The position numbers and the translations under genes are program-made. The notes under the pieces are model-generated. The model saw nothing but the letters and a program-made list of their open reading frames with translations. It made no database searches and was not told the origin of the DNA. From Cupriavidus plantarum (GTDB taxonomy: Bacteria; Pseudomonadota; Gammaproteobacteria; Burkholderiales; Burkholderiaceae), in contig NZ_CAJPUX010000001.1 in the NCBI RefSeq assembly GCF_905397285.1, forward strand, positions 434,001 through 498,000: a stretch of 64,000 nucleotides of DNA, in the 5' to 3' direction. Of this stretch, positions 55,374 to 63,898 are shown piece after piece (within the stretch, counting starts at the first letter, position 1; every line of letters begins with the position of its first letter).

Positions 55374-56235
55374 ACGACTGCATCGCGGGGTGGGCGAGCT
55401 TCTCTTCGAGGCAGACAAAGTAGTACGACTTGGGTGACACGTAGGCGGTGGCGGACAGCCGGATCAGCCGTCCCGCGCGGATGTCCTCGCCCGCTACATA
55501 GTCCGGCAGCAGCGCGACGCCCATGCCGCCGAGCGCGGCCTGCAGGCCCATGGTCAGCAAGCCATATCGGGGGCCGTCGCGCTCGGGTTGCCGGATGCCC
55601 TGCTGCTTCAGGTACGACGGCCACGCTTCGAGCGCGGCCATCTGGTGCAGCAGCGGTATGCGTTTTTTCGCCGCCGTGGCCAGCGTGGCGCCGGCCGGCA
55701 GCAGCTCCGGCGCGCAGACCGGGAAGAGTTCCAGCGGCATGACCTTCATCGAGTAAAGATGGGGCGGCGGGTCCGCGCAGTACATGATCGCGGCGTCCTG
55801 CTGTGCGTGCTCCAGATCGATCGGGCCCACCTTCGTCGTCACGTTGAGCTGGATCTGCGGCTGTTCCTTTGCGAACCGGAGCAGCCGCGGCAGCAGCCAG
55901 ATGTTGCCGAGCGAGACCGGCACGGAGAGGTTCAGCCTGCCACCCGCGGCCCATCCCGTTTGCACCTCGCGCGTGGCTTCCTCGAGCATCGCCAGCGCCT
56001 TGCGCACAGTCTTCAGATACGCCTCGCCGATCGGCGTGGCGGCCATCGCCCCCTTGCGGCGATTCAGCAGCCGCACGCCGAGAAATTCCTCGAGTTCCGT
56101 GATCTGCTTGCTGACGGCGCCTTGCGTCAGGCAAAGCTCCTCGGACGCGCCCGTCACGCTGCCGAGGCGGGCGGCGGTTTCGAGGGCAACGAGGTTGGTC
56201 AGCGCGGGGAGGTGGCGTCCAGTGGTGCTCTTCAT
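55324..56235 (-). CDS. LysR-type regulator next to the D-aminoacylase gene
   Basis: A 303-aa LysR protein of the GcvA/AmpR-like group. HTH: LPALTNLVALETAARLGSVTGASEELCLTQGAVSKQITELEEFLGVRLLNRRKGAMAATPIG (residues 9-70). The effector domain ends LRLSATAYVSPKSYYFVCLEEKLAHPAMQSFIAWLREQ, typical of GcvA-like proteins. Its 3' end overlaps the deacylase 3' end in antisense by 50 bases. It is convergent with the Bug-deacylase operon, which it could control; this is inferred from position only. Confidence 0.93.
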   Translation of the reverse strand: MKSTTGRHLPALTNLVALETAARLGSVTGASEELCLTQGAVSKQITELEEFLGVRLLNRRKGAMAATPIGEAYLKTVRKALAMLEEATREVQTGWAAGGRLNLSVPVSLGNIWLLPRLLRFAKEQPQIQLNVTTKVGPIDLEHAQQDAAIMYCADPPPHLYSMKVMPLELFPVCAPELLPAGATLATAAKKRIPLLHQMAALEAWPSYLKQQGIRQPERDGPRYGLLTMGLQAALGGMGVALLPDYVAGEDIRAGRLIRLSATAYVSPKSYYFVCLEEKLAHPAMQSFIAWLREQRSEALPAP

Positions 56236-56294
56236 GGCGGTCGGTTGGCGGCAGTCGCTCTGGCGGCAAGATACACCGGGCAGATCGCGCGTGG

Positions 56295-57224
56295 TCACCC
56301 CCGCGGATGATGCTGCTGATGCAGCTCGCGCAGGCGCTCGCGCGCGACGTGGGTATAGATCTGCGTGGTGGAGATATCGGCGTGGCCCAGCAGCAGCTGC
56401 ACCACGCGAAGGTCCGCGCCGTGGTTGAGCAGATGCGTCGCGAATGCGTGCCGCAGCGTGTGAGGCGACAGCGGAGCATGGATGCCGGCCTCGCGGGCGT
56501 GCTTCTTGATGAGGTGCCAGAACGCCTGCCGCGTCATGCCTTCCCCGCGCTGCGTCACGAACAGCGCGTCGCACGCGCGGCCCGCGAGCAGTGCGGGGCG
56601 CGATTCGGCAAGATAGCGCCGCAGCCAGTCACTCGCCTGCGCGCCGAACGGCACGAGCCGTTCCTTGTTGCCCTTGCCGCCCACCACGCGCGCCACGCCT
56701 TCGTTCAGCCCGACCTCGACCGTCTTCATCTGCGTGAGCTCGGACACGCGCAGGCCGCTCGCGTACATCAGTTCGACCATCGTGCGGTCGCGCAGGCCGA
56801 GCGGCGTGCCCGTGTCGGGCGCTTCGATCAGCGCTTCCACCTGCGCCTCGGACAACGTCTTCGGAAAGCGCGGCGGCTGCTTGGCGGGCCGCAGCAGCAG
56901 GCATGGGTCGGCCTGCACCATGTGCTCGCGCAGCGCCCACTGGAAGAAGCGGCGAAACACGGTCAGGCGGCGGTTGGCCGACGACGCGCGGGTTTCCGTG
57001 TGCCGCGCGGCAAAGTACGCGGACAGCGACGTGTCATTGACGCCCAGCAGCGCGCCATGGTCGTTTTCGTGCAGCCAGCGCGCGAGCATCGACAGGTCGC
57101 GCCGGTAGGCATCGATGGTGTTGCGCGACAGCCCGTCTTCAAGCCACAGCGCATCGCAGAAACGATCGACGAGCGAGAGGTCCGCGGCGAGCGCCGCTTC
57201 GTCGATGACGGCGGACGGCTGCAT
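56295..57224 (-). CDS. xerD: Site-specific tyrosine recombinase XerD
   Basis: A 309-aa tyrosine recombinase. With XerC it resolves chromosome dimers at dif under FtsK control. The N-terminal SAM-like domain is FCDALWLEDGLSRNTIDAYRRDLSMLARWL. The catalytic residues are visible: Arg in SGLRVSELT, Lys in VVGGKGNKERLV, His-x-x-Arg in LSPHTLRHAFATHLLNHGADLR, His in LLGHADISTTQIYTH and the Tyr nucleophile in that same segment. The start at 57224 gives the family length. It lies 11 bases downstream of ogt on the same strand. It is a housekeeping gene, not an element integrase. Confidence 0.96.
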   Translation of the reverse strand: MQPSAVIDEAALAADLSLVDRFCDALWLEDGLSRNTIDAYRRDLSMLARWLHENDHGALLGVNDTSLSAYFAARHTETRASSANRRLTVFRRFFQWALREHMVQADPCLLLRPAKQPPRFPKTLSEAQVEALIEAPDTGTPLGLRDRTMVELMYASGLRVSELTQMKTVEVGLNEGVARVVGGKGNKERLVPFGAQASDWLRRYLAESRPALLAGRACDALFVTQRGEGMTRQAFWHLIKKHAREAGIHAPLSPHTLRHAFATHLLNHGADLRVVQLLLGHADISTTQIYTHVARERLRELHQQHHPRG

Positions 57225-57235
57225 GCCGGCCGCGC

Positions 57236-57715
57236 TCACAACAGCATCGCGCCTTCGTGGCGCAGCAACCAGCGTTTGACGCCGAGATGGAAGCCTTCCT
57301 CGCCGTGATGGGCGAAGCCCCCGAGCCCGCTGGCGCCGACCACGCGATGGCAAGGAATCACGACCGGAAACCAGTTCTGCCCGCAGGCCTGACCCACCGC
57401 GCGCGGCACGCTGCGCAGTGTCTTCGCGATGGCGCCGTAGGTCGTCAGGCCACCGCGCGGGACAGCGCATATCTGCGCCCAGACGCGGCGCTGAAAGTCG
57501 GTGCCGCGCGTGGCGAGCGGCAGGTCGAACACGGTATTGGGATCCGCGTAGTAGGCGTCGAGTTGCGCGGCCACGTCGCGCAGCAGCGCGCTCCCGGGCG
57601 CGATGGTGTCGTACGTCTCCGGCAGGTAGACCAGCTCGGCGACGGCATCGCCTTCGGTACGCACGCCGACGTTACCGAACGGCGCGGGGAGAATGGCATC
57701 GAAGTTGACCGTCAT
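57236..57715 (-). CDS. ogt: Methylated-DNA--protein-cysteine methyltransferase
   Basis: A 159-aa O6-alkylguanine repair protein. It has the DNA-binding segment GTDFQRRVWAQICAVPRGGLTTYGAIAKTLRSVPRAVGQACGQN, the acceptor PCHRVVG with its Cys, and GLGGFAHHGEEGFHLGVKRWLLRHEGA. It is of Ogt type, without an Ada N-terminal domain. It sits just downstream of the Bug terminator and just upstream of xerD, likely co-transcribed. Confidence 0.97.
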   Translation of the reverse strand: MTVNFDAILPAPFGNVGVRTEGDAVAELVYLPETYDTIAPGSALLRDVAAQLDAYYADPNTVFDLPLATRGTDFQRRVWAQICAVPRGGLTTYGAIAKTLRSVPRAVGQACGQNWFPVVIPCHRVVGASGLGGFAHHGEEGFHLGVKRWLLRHEGAMLL

Positions 57716-57721
57716 GCGAGG

Positions 57722-57760
57722 GACGAAAAAAAAGGCATAGAACGGATTCTATGCCTTTTA
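57722..57760 (-). terminator. Rho-independent terminator after the second Bug gene
   Basis: On the minus strand a 13-bp perfect stem (57730-57742 with 57747-57759) with a 4-base loop is followed by an eight-base T-run. It lies 45-80 bases after the Bug stop at 57805 and just before the ogt start. The plus-strand reading also carries a TTTTATTTT tail. Confidence 0.93.
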
Positions 57761-57804
57761 TTTTGGCTGTCACGCGCCCATGCCGCCAAACGCGGCGGGA
57801 CGGA

Positions 57805-58782
57805 TTACTGCTCGAGCTTGATGTTCTGCACCTTGACCAGGTTCTTCATCTTCTCGAATTCCTTCTTGATCTCGGCCGCGTGCTGGGCCGGCGTGTTGCC
57901 CGACGGCTCGGCGCCCGCGGCGTGCAGGCGATCGGCAAAGCCCTTGTCCTGCAGCGCCTTCACGACGGCCGCGTTGAGCTTGTTGATGATGTCGTCAGGC
58001 GTGCCGGCGGGCGCCACCAGACCGTACCAGGCCGGATCGTTCGGCTCCTTCAGCCCCAGTTCGCCGAAGGTCGGCACATCGGGCAGGCCTTCCACGCGCT
58101 TGTTCCACGCCACGACCAGCGGACGCAGCTTGCCGGCCTTGATGTACGGCATCGACGACGGCAGGTTGTCCACCATGATGGGCACCTGTCCCGCGAGCAC
58201 GTCGTTCAGCGCCGGACCCGCGCCGCGATACGGGATATGCACGATGAAGGTCTTGGTCGAGACCTTGAACTGCTCGCCGAGCATGTGGCCGAAGCCGCAG
58301 GTGCCCGACGACGCGTACGAATACTTGCCGGGGTTGGCCTTCAGCACCGCGATGAACTCCTTGTAGTCCTTGGCGGGGAAGTTCGGGTTCACGGCGATCA
58401 CGTTGGCCACGTTCGCGACGTTGGCGATCGGCTTCAGGTCCTTGATCGGGTCGTACGACAGCTTGGGATTGCAGGCCGGGTTCACCGCCATCGTCGACAC
58501 GGTCGAGATGCCGATGGTGTAGCCATCGGGCGGGGCCTTCGCGATCGCGTCGGCGCCGATCGAACCGCCGCCACCGGCACGGTTCTCCACCACCACCGGC
58601 TGGCCCAGGATCTTGCTCATCTGGTCGGCCACGCCGCGGCCGACGATGTCGGTCGTGCCACCGGGCGCGAACGGGATGATCAGGCGGATCGGCTTGGTCG
58701 GGTACGACTGGGCCTGCGCGACGGCAGGCAGGGTGGCCGAGGCGGCGAGCGCAAGGAACAGTGCGGTTTTGCCAGCTTGCAT
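57805..58782 (-). CDS. Bug-family tripartite tricarboxylate transporter substrate-binding protein
   Basis: A 325-aa periplasmic protein. The signal peptide is residues 1-24 (ATLPAVAQAQ), then YPTKPIRLIIPFAPGGTTDIVGRGVADQMSKILGQPVVVENRAGGGGSIGADAIAKAPPDGYTIG. The centre has TFIVHIPYRGAGPALNDVLAGQVPIMVDNL. It has Bug topology with the Asp-containing ligand loop FAPGGTTD. It is a stand-alone gene, bounded by a strong terminator. The ligand is unknown. It shares family but not close identity with the Bug gene at 52.8 kb. Confidence 0.95.
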   Translation of the reverse strand: MQAGKTALFLALAASATLPAVAQAQSYPTKPIRLIIPFAPGGTTDIVGRGVADQMSKILGQPVVVENRAGGGGSIGADAIAKAPPDGYTIGISTVSTMAVNPACNPKLSYDPIKDLKPIANVANVANVIAVNPNFPAKDYKEFIAVLKANPGKYSYASSGTCGFGHMLGEQFKVSTKTFIVHIPYRGAGPALNDVLAGQVPIMVDNLPSSMPYIKAGKLRPLVVAWNKRVEGLPDVPTFGELGLKEPNDPAWYGLVAPAGTPDDIINKLNAAVVKALQDKGFADRLHAAGAEPSGNTPAQHAAEIKKEFEKMKNLVKVQNIKLEQ

Positions 58783-58864
58783 GAGAGGGTGTCTCCGGTT
58801 AGATGCGTAGGCCGGGCACGGTAATGCCCGGCGGAAAAGCGTGTCGTTTCTTTCGAACGGTGGT

Positions 58865-59494
58865 TCAGTCGCCCAGCAGCCCGCGCTTGAGATCGCGGTC
58901 CACGGGGTGCTCGCCCAGGAAGATGCGCAGCACCGCCTGGTAGAAGTCTTCGCCGGGAATCGGCCTGCCGCGCGGGATGCCGTTTATGGCGATCACGGTG
59001 CCGGCGTCCGGGGTGAAGTCGAGATTGATGATGTCGCCGCGGCGCGCGGTGCCCACCTGGTTCATGGCCTGCGCGAGCTGCGTCATGCGGTCCGACATCA
59101 TCCGGACCTGAAGTTCGCTGTGGTTTTCGCGCATGCCTTCGTTCAGGGCCTTCACGAAGGTGTCCGATTCGACTTCGCGCAGCGGCCGGATCTGCAGCCG
59201 CTTGGGCCCCGGGGTGCCGAGCGCCACGGTCGCGTTGCGCGCGCGCTCGGGCAGGTAGAGCGCGGCGACGTAGCCCTTGATCACGAACCCGGAGCGCAGG
59301 CCCGTGCCGTTGAGCGGCAGCTCCTTGCCGCCGAGGCGGGCCGCGTCGTCGAAGCGCACGCCTTCGATCTCGCCCGCGCCAGCCGGCGCCGCGCAAAGCG
59401 CGAACGCGGCGAACGCCACCGCCGCACCCTTGAGGGCGGCGCGGAGCGGGGCGCGCAACGCGGCGCGGAAGGAAAGACGAGACGCAGACAACAT
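58865..59494 (-). CDS. Exported chalcone-isomerase-like protein
   Basis: A 209-aa protein with a signal peptide of about 39 residues (AAVAFAAFALCAAPAGAG) and then IEGVRFDDAARLGGKELPLNGTGLRSGFVIKGYVAALYLPERARNA, the bacterial chalcone-isomerase-like (open-faced beta-sandwich) domain. Bacterial members lack flavonoid activity and may bind fatty acids or lipids in the envelope. The start at 59494 begins the signal peptide; longer in-frame versions to 59683 overlap the divergent AEC gene region and were rejected. Confidence 0.88.
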   Translation of the reverse strand: MLSASRLSFRAALRAPLRAALKGAAVAFAAFALCAAPAGAGEIEGVRFDDAARLGGKELPLNGTGLRSGFVIKGYVAALYLPERARNATVALGTPGPKRLQIRPLREVESDTFVKALNEGMRENHSELQVRMMSDRMTQLAQAMNQVGTARRGDIINLDFTPDAGTVIAINGIPRGRPIPGEDFYQAVLRIFLGEHPVDRDLKRGLLGD

Positions 59495-59670
59495 GGCTAC
59501 AACATGGGTACGGCAGGGAGGACGACGGATCGCGCCACGCGCAAATGTATGCAGAAGCGGACGTCCGAAAACAGGATTCGGCATGCCATCTTGCCCGATC
59601 TCTGGAACAATACCCATCCGTATCTGCCCTAAGCCGCACTTATAACGACAACACGACATCCCGGAGACCC

Positions 59671-60564
59671 ATGTCATCCGCATTGCTGCTGATTCCAGAC
59701 TTCAGCCTGATCCTGATCGGCTGGCTGCTGGTGCGGTACTCGCCGTTCGACCGCGCGTTCTGGGCGGGCATCGAACGCCTCGTCTACTTCGTCCTGTTCC
59801 CCGCTCTGCTTCTCCAATCGACCAACAGCGCGAAGTTCGACTTCTCCTCGACGTCCGCGATGCTCGGCCTGGCGCTCGCCACGACGGCCGTCGGCATGAT
59901 CGGCGGCTACCTCGTCAAATGGGTGCTGCGGCCCGATGCGATCGACTTTGCGTCAGGGTTGCAGACCGCGTTCCGGTTCAACTCGTATATCGCGCTCGCG
60001 ATCGCGGCGCGCCTCGGCGGCAATGAAGGCCTCGCGCTGATGGCGATCATCGTGGGCTGCTCGGTGCCGATCTGCAACGTCGTCGCGGTATGGGCGCTCG
60101 CGCGCGAGGGCGAGTCAAGGCTGCTGCGCGAGCTCGCGCGCAATCCGCTCATCCTCGCCACGGCGGGCGGTCTGCTGACCAACGTCATCGGCCTCCATCC
60201 GCCCGAGGTGGTGGGCATGATCCTGGGCCGGCTCGGCTCCGCCTCCACGGCGCTGGGCCTCATGACCGTGGGCGCCGGCCTGCAGATGGCCGGCGCGGCG
60301 TCCACCGTGGGTCCGATGGCGTGGTGGAGCGGCGTCAAGCTGGTGGCGATGCCGGGCTTCGCGTGGATCGTGGGGCGCTATCTGCCGCTGACGACGCTGC
60401 AGTATCAGATCGTGGTGCTGTACGCCTCGCTGCCAACAGCGTCGAGCGCGTACATCCTCGCCGTGCGGATGGGCGGCAACGGCCCGCTGGTGGCCGCGAC
60501 GATCTCGGTGATGACGATCGCGGCGATCGTCACGACGCCGCTCTGGCTCGCGCTGGTCAGCTGA
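59671..60564 (+). CDS. AEC-family (auxin efflux carrier) transporter
   Basis: A 297-aa membrane protein with about ten hydrophobic segments. It opens LLLIPDFSLILIGWLLVRYSPFDRAFWAGIERLVYFVLFPALLL and has FRFNSYIALAIAARLGGNEGLALMAIIVG and VLYASLPTASSAYILAVRMGGNGPLVAATISVMT, the AEC crossover regions. Bacterial members transport malate, malonate and other carboxylates. The ATG follows CCCGGAGACCC. Its last 8 bases overlap the 3' end of the convergent queG. Confidence 0.93.
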   Translation: MSSALLLIPDFSLILIGWLLVRYSPFDRAFWAGIERLVYFVLFPALLLQSTNSAKFDFSSTSAMLGLALATTAVGMIGGYLVKWVLRPDAIDFASGLQTAFRFNSYIALAIAARLGGNEGLALMAIIVGCSVPICNVVAVWALAREGESRLLRELARNPLILATAGGLLTNVIGLHPPEVVGMILGRLGSASTALGLMTVGAGLQMAGAASTVGPMAWWSGVKLVAMPGFAWIVGRYLPLTTLQYQIVVLYASLPTASSAYILAVRMGGNGPLVAATISVMTIAAIVTTPLWLALVS

Positions 60565-61798
60565 CCGGCGCCGCGTCCTGTGCGAGCGCCCAGTCCACGT
60601 GTTCCCGCACGAGTGCGCTGGCATCCTGTTGCCGCGCGTGCAGGGCGCCGCGAATGCGCGCGGCAAGGGCGGCAAGGGCGGCATCGCCCTGCGCGGCCGA
60701 GGCCGCGCGCAGGCTGTTGCCGAGCCCCACGGCCAGATTGCGGAGCCACCGCTCGTGACCGATCCGGCGAATCGGGCTGCCCTCGAGCCGCTGATTGAAT
60801 TCCGCTTCCGTCCAGAGGAACAGCGCAACCATGTCGGGCGCGTCGAAGCCGTTGCGCACGTCGAAGTCCGGCAGCGTCGCCCGATGCGCGAACTTGTTCC
60901 AGGGACAGGCGAGCTGGCAATCGTCGCAGCCATAGACGCGATTGCCCATCGGCGCGCGCAGCGCTTCCGGAATCGCGCCCTTGTGTTCGATGGTCAGGTA
61001 AGAAATACAACGTCGCGCGTCCATGCGGTACGGCGCGAGAATCGCCTGCGTCGGACAGATGTCGATGCAGCGCGTGCACTGGCCGCAGTGGGGCGTCTCG
61101 GGCGGGTCCGCGGGCAGCGGGATATCGACGAGAATTTCCCCGAGGAAGAACATCGAGCCGCCTTCGCGGTCGAGCAGCAGCGTATGTTTGCCGCGCCAGC
61201 CGAGGCCGCCCTGCGTGGCCAGCGCCACCTCCATCACGGGGGCGGAATCGGTGAAGACGCGATAGCCGAACGCGCCGAGCGCCTGCTCGATGCGTGAGGC
61301 GAGCTGCTGCAGCCGGCTGCGCAGGACCTTGTGATAGTCGCGGCCGCGCGCATAGACGGAAATGACGGCCGTCGAGGGATCGTCGAGGCGGGAGAATTCG
61401 TGCGCGCGCCAGTTTTCGGGACCCTGCGCGGGCAGATAAGGCATGCGCGCGACGATGGCGCGGACCGTGCCGGGCACGAGTTCGGCGGGACGGGCGCGCC
61501 GCGCGCCATGGTTCGCCATATAATCCATGTCGCCGTGATGACCGGCATCGATCCATGCGAGCAATCCCGCTTCCGCATGGCTCAGATCGACATCCGCGAT
61601 GCGTACCGCATCGAAACCAAGTTCGGCGCCCCAGGCCCGGATCGACGCCACGAGCGCGCGCATCGACTCGGCCGACGCTGTCGCGCCAGCCTCGCGCCCG
61701 CGATGGCACGCGCTGTCCGTGGCCCGGTCGGTCACGCGGTCAGTCGATACTTGTGGCGCTGGCGATGTGGCTGGCGCGGGTACGGCTCGGTCGGTCAT
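60557..61798 (-). CDS. queG: Epoxyqueuosine reductase
   Basis: A 413-aa cobalamin and iron-sulfur enzyme that makes queuosine from epoxyqueuosine in tRNA. The catalytic part starts at about residue 46 (MRALVASIRAWGAELGFDAVRIADVDLS). It has WIDAGHHGDMDYMANHG, ISVYARGRDYHKVLRSRLQQLA, TDSAPVMEVALA, two 4Fe-4S sites in CGQCTRCIDICPT and YGCDDCQLACPWNKF, and a C-terminal HEAT-like part. The first 45 residues are low-complexity; E. coli QueG starts near the MRAL position, so an ATG at 61663 (368 aa) is an alternative. The start codon is only 16 bases from the divergent tsaE start. Confidence 0.95.
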   Translation of the reverse strand: MTDRAVPAPATSPAPQVSTDRVTDRATDSACHRGREAGATASAESMRALVASIRAWGAELGFDAVRIADVDLSHAEAGLLAWIDAGHHGDMDYMANHGARRARPAELVPGTVRAIVARMPYLPAQGPENWRAHEFSRLDDPSTAVISVYARGRDYHKVLRSRLQQLASRIEQALGAFGYRVFTDSAPVMEVALATQGGLGWRGKHTLLLDREGGSMFFLGEILVDIPLPADPPETPHCGQCTRCIDICPTQAILAPYRMDARRCISYLTIEHKGAIPEALRAPMGNRVYGCDDCQLACPWNKFAHRATLPDFDVRNGFDAPDMVALFLWTEAEFNQRLEGSPIRRIGHERWLRNLAVGLGNSLRAASAAQGDAALAALAARIRGALHARQQDASALVREHVDWALAQDAAPVS

Positions 61799-61814
61799 CC
61801 CCGAATTGTACGCA

Positions 61815-62348
61815 ATGCCCCTGATCGAAGAACGCATCCTCGCGCTACCCGACGAAGCCGCCACCGAACGGTTCGGCGCCGCGCTGGCCGGCGCGGTCCG
61901 CACGCTCGCGCCGCGCACGATCCATGTCCAGCTGTCCGGCGACCTCGGCGCGGGCAAGACCACGCTGTCGCGCGCGGTGCTGCGCGCGCTCGGCCATACG
62001 GGCAAGGTTCGTAGCCCCACCTACACGCTGTGCGAGCCGTACGACGTGGCGCGCGCGGACGGTTCGCCGCTCACGGTCTATCACTTCGACCTGTACCGCT
62101 TTGCCGATCCCGAGGAGTGGATCGATGCTGGGTTCCGCGACTGCTTCGCCGAGCCGGCCTTCAATCTGGTCGAATGGCCCGAGAAAGCCGGGCGCCTGCT
62201 CGGGGAACCTGATCTCCATGTGTTGCTCCAATCGGACAGCCGCGGCCAGAATCCGGCGCCGGGCGGCGCCGACGAGGGCGCCGATGCCCGCATGGCCACC
62301 CTGCGGGCCTATACTCCCACTGGACTTACGTTGCTGACCGCATGCTGA
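61815..62348 (+). CDS. tsaE: tRNA threonylcarbamoyladenosine biosynthesis ATPase TsaE
   Basis: A 177-aa P-loop ATPase that supports t6A synthesis with TsaB, TsaD and TsaC/Sua5. It has Walker A in VQLSGDLGAGKTTLSRAVLRALG, SPTYTLCEPY, YHFDLYRFADPEEW and LVEWPEKAGRLL, all family signatures. Its last 7 bases overlap the start of amiC, a frequent gene pair in betaproteobacteria. The Sua5 gene of the same pathway is at 34.3 kb. Confidence 0.95.
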   Translation: MPLIEERILALPDEAATERFGAALAGAVRTLAPRTIHVQLSGDLGAGKTTLSRAVLRALGHTGKVRSPTYTLCEPYDVARADGSPLTVYHFDLYRFADPEEWIDAGFRDCFAEPAFNLVEWPEKAGRLLGEPDLHVLLQSDSRGQNPAPGGADEGADARMATLRAYTPTGLTLLTAC

Positions 62349-63877
62349 TCAAGCGAATCGCCACCGACCGACCCGATGTTTCCAACGCCCCCGACGGGGT
62401 CATGACGGCGCGCCGCAAGTGGATGGCCCAGTGCCTCAAATTCGGTGCCGGCACCGCCGTGCTCACGTTGGCGGGTCCGCAGATCGCGTTCGGTGCGAAT
62501 ATCGTGGCCGTGCGCGTGTGGCCCGCCGAGGACTATACGCGGGTGACCATCGAGTCCGACAGCGCGCTGGCCGCCTCGCACCAGATGGTGCGCAATCCCG
62601 ATCGGCTCGTCGTCGATATCGACGGGCTCGACCTCTCGCCCACGCTGCGCGAGATCGTCGCGAAGATCGCGGCGAACGATCCGTACATCCAGAGCGTGCG
62701 CGTGGGCCAGAACCGGCCGCGCGTGGTTCGCCTCGTGTTCGACCTCAAGGAAGACGTCTCGCCGCAGGTGTTCACGCTGGCGCCCGTCGGCGACTATCGC
62801 AACCGCCTCGTCTTCGACCTGTATCCCGTGAATCCGCCCGATCCGTTATGGAAACTCGTGCGCGATACCGAGGACAAGCAGCGGCGCTTCGCATCCAGCG
62901 AGCCGCCGTCCGGGCCGGCGGGCGTGTCGGGCGCGCCGGCCGGTGCCGAGGAGGATGCGATCGGCGCGATCGTGCGCAAGCTCGAGGACAAGGACCAGAT
63001 TCCCACGGGCACGACCGCCCCGCCGCCCGCTATCGCGGCGGTCAGGCCGAAGCCATCGGCACCCTCGGCGCCCTCGGTCCCTTCCGCGCCGGTATCGCCG
63101 CCCGCGCCCGCGATTCCACCGCCGATGGCGCAGACCAACGTGCCGCCGCCGAGCCAGTTCAAGCTGCGCCGTCTGCTGACCGTGGCGATCGACCCTGGCC
63201 ATGGCGGCGAGGATCCCGGCGCCACCGGCGCGGCGGGTTCGCACGAAAAGAACGTGGTGCTGCAGATCGCGCATCGGCTGCGCGCGAAGATCGACGCGCA
63301 GCCCAATATGCGCGCGATGATGACGCGCGACGCGGACTTCTTCGTGCCGCTGAACGTGCGCGTGCAGAAGGCGCGCCGTGTGCAGGCCGACCTGTTCGTG
63401 TCGATCCACGCGGACGCATTCCTGTCGCCGGAGGCGAAGGGCGCGTCGGTGTTCGCGCTATCCGAGCGCGGCGCGTCGAGTTCGGCCGCGCGCTGGCTGG
63501 CCAACAAGGAAAACGCCGCGGATCTGATCGGCGGCGCGAATATGGGCAACAAGGATGCGCAGGTCGCGCGCGTGCTGCTGGACCTGTCCACGACCGCGCA
63601 GATCAACGACAGCCTGCAGGTCGGCAACGCGGTGCTCAAGGAGATTGGCGGTATCAACCGCCTGCACAAGGGCAGCGTGGAGCAGGCCTCGTTCGCGGTG
63701 CTCAAGGCGCCGGACATTCCTTCGATCCTCGTCGAGACCGCGTTCATCAGCAATCCCGAAGAGGAGCGCAAGCTCAACGACGATGCCCATCAGGAGCAGC
63801 TCGCCAACGCGATCCTGCGCGGCATCAAGGCCTACTTCGCGAAGAATCCTCCCCTGGCGAAGAATCCCTCGGTCTAA
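62342..63877 (+). CDS. amiC: N-acetylmuramoyl-L-alanine amidase (AMIN + Amidase_3)
   Basis: A 511-aa zinc amidase that cuts septal peptidoglycan during cell separation. A twin-arginine-like signal TARRKWMAQCLKFGAGTAVLTLAG starts near residue 21, so it is probably Tat-exported. The AMIN domain follows (IVAVRVWPAEDYTRVTIESD). A Pro/Ala/Ser-rich linker spans roughly residues 215-275. The amidase domain has AIDPGHGGEDPGATG (zinc His), VFALSERGASSSAARWLANKENAADLIGG, and a C-terminal VLKAPDIPSILVETAFISNPEEE with the catalytic Glu. It overlaps tsaE by 7 bases. The ATG at 62402 is an alternative start. Confidence 0.95.
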   Translation: MLIKRIATDRPDVSNAPDGVMTARRKWMAQCLKFGAGTAVLTLAGPQIAFGANIVAVRVWPAEDYTRVTIESDSALAASHQMVRNPDRLVVDIDGLDLSPTLREIVAKIAANDPYIQSVRVGQNRPRVVRLVFDLKEDVSPQVFTLAPVGDYRNRLVFDLYPVNPPDPLWKLVRDTEDKQRRFASSEPPSGPAGVSGAPAGAEEDAIGAIVRKLEDKDQIPTGTTAPPPAIAAVRPKPSAPSAPSVPSAPVSPPAPAIPPPMAQTNVPPPSQFKLRRLLTVAIDPGHGGEDPGATGAAGSHEKNVVLQIAHRLRAKIDAQPNMRAMMTRDADFFVPLNVRVQKARRVQADLFVSIHADAFLSPEAKGASVFALSERGASSSAARWLANKENAADLIGGANMGNKDAQVARVLLDLSTTAQINDSLQVGNAVLKEIGGINRLHKGSVEQASFAVLKAPDIPSILVETAFISNPEEERKLNDDAHQEQLANAILRGIKAYFAKNPPLAKNPSV

Positions 63878-63898
63878 ACGAGCCGCAAGCCGGTTCGG

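Noticed and set aside
56295..57224. Tyrosine recombinase as a sign of an integrated element
   Set aside because: Sequence and length fit chromosomal XerD, the neighbours are core genes, and no attachment-site repeats or tRNA gene are present.
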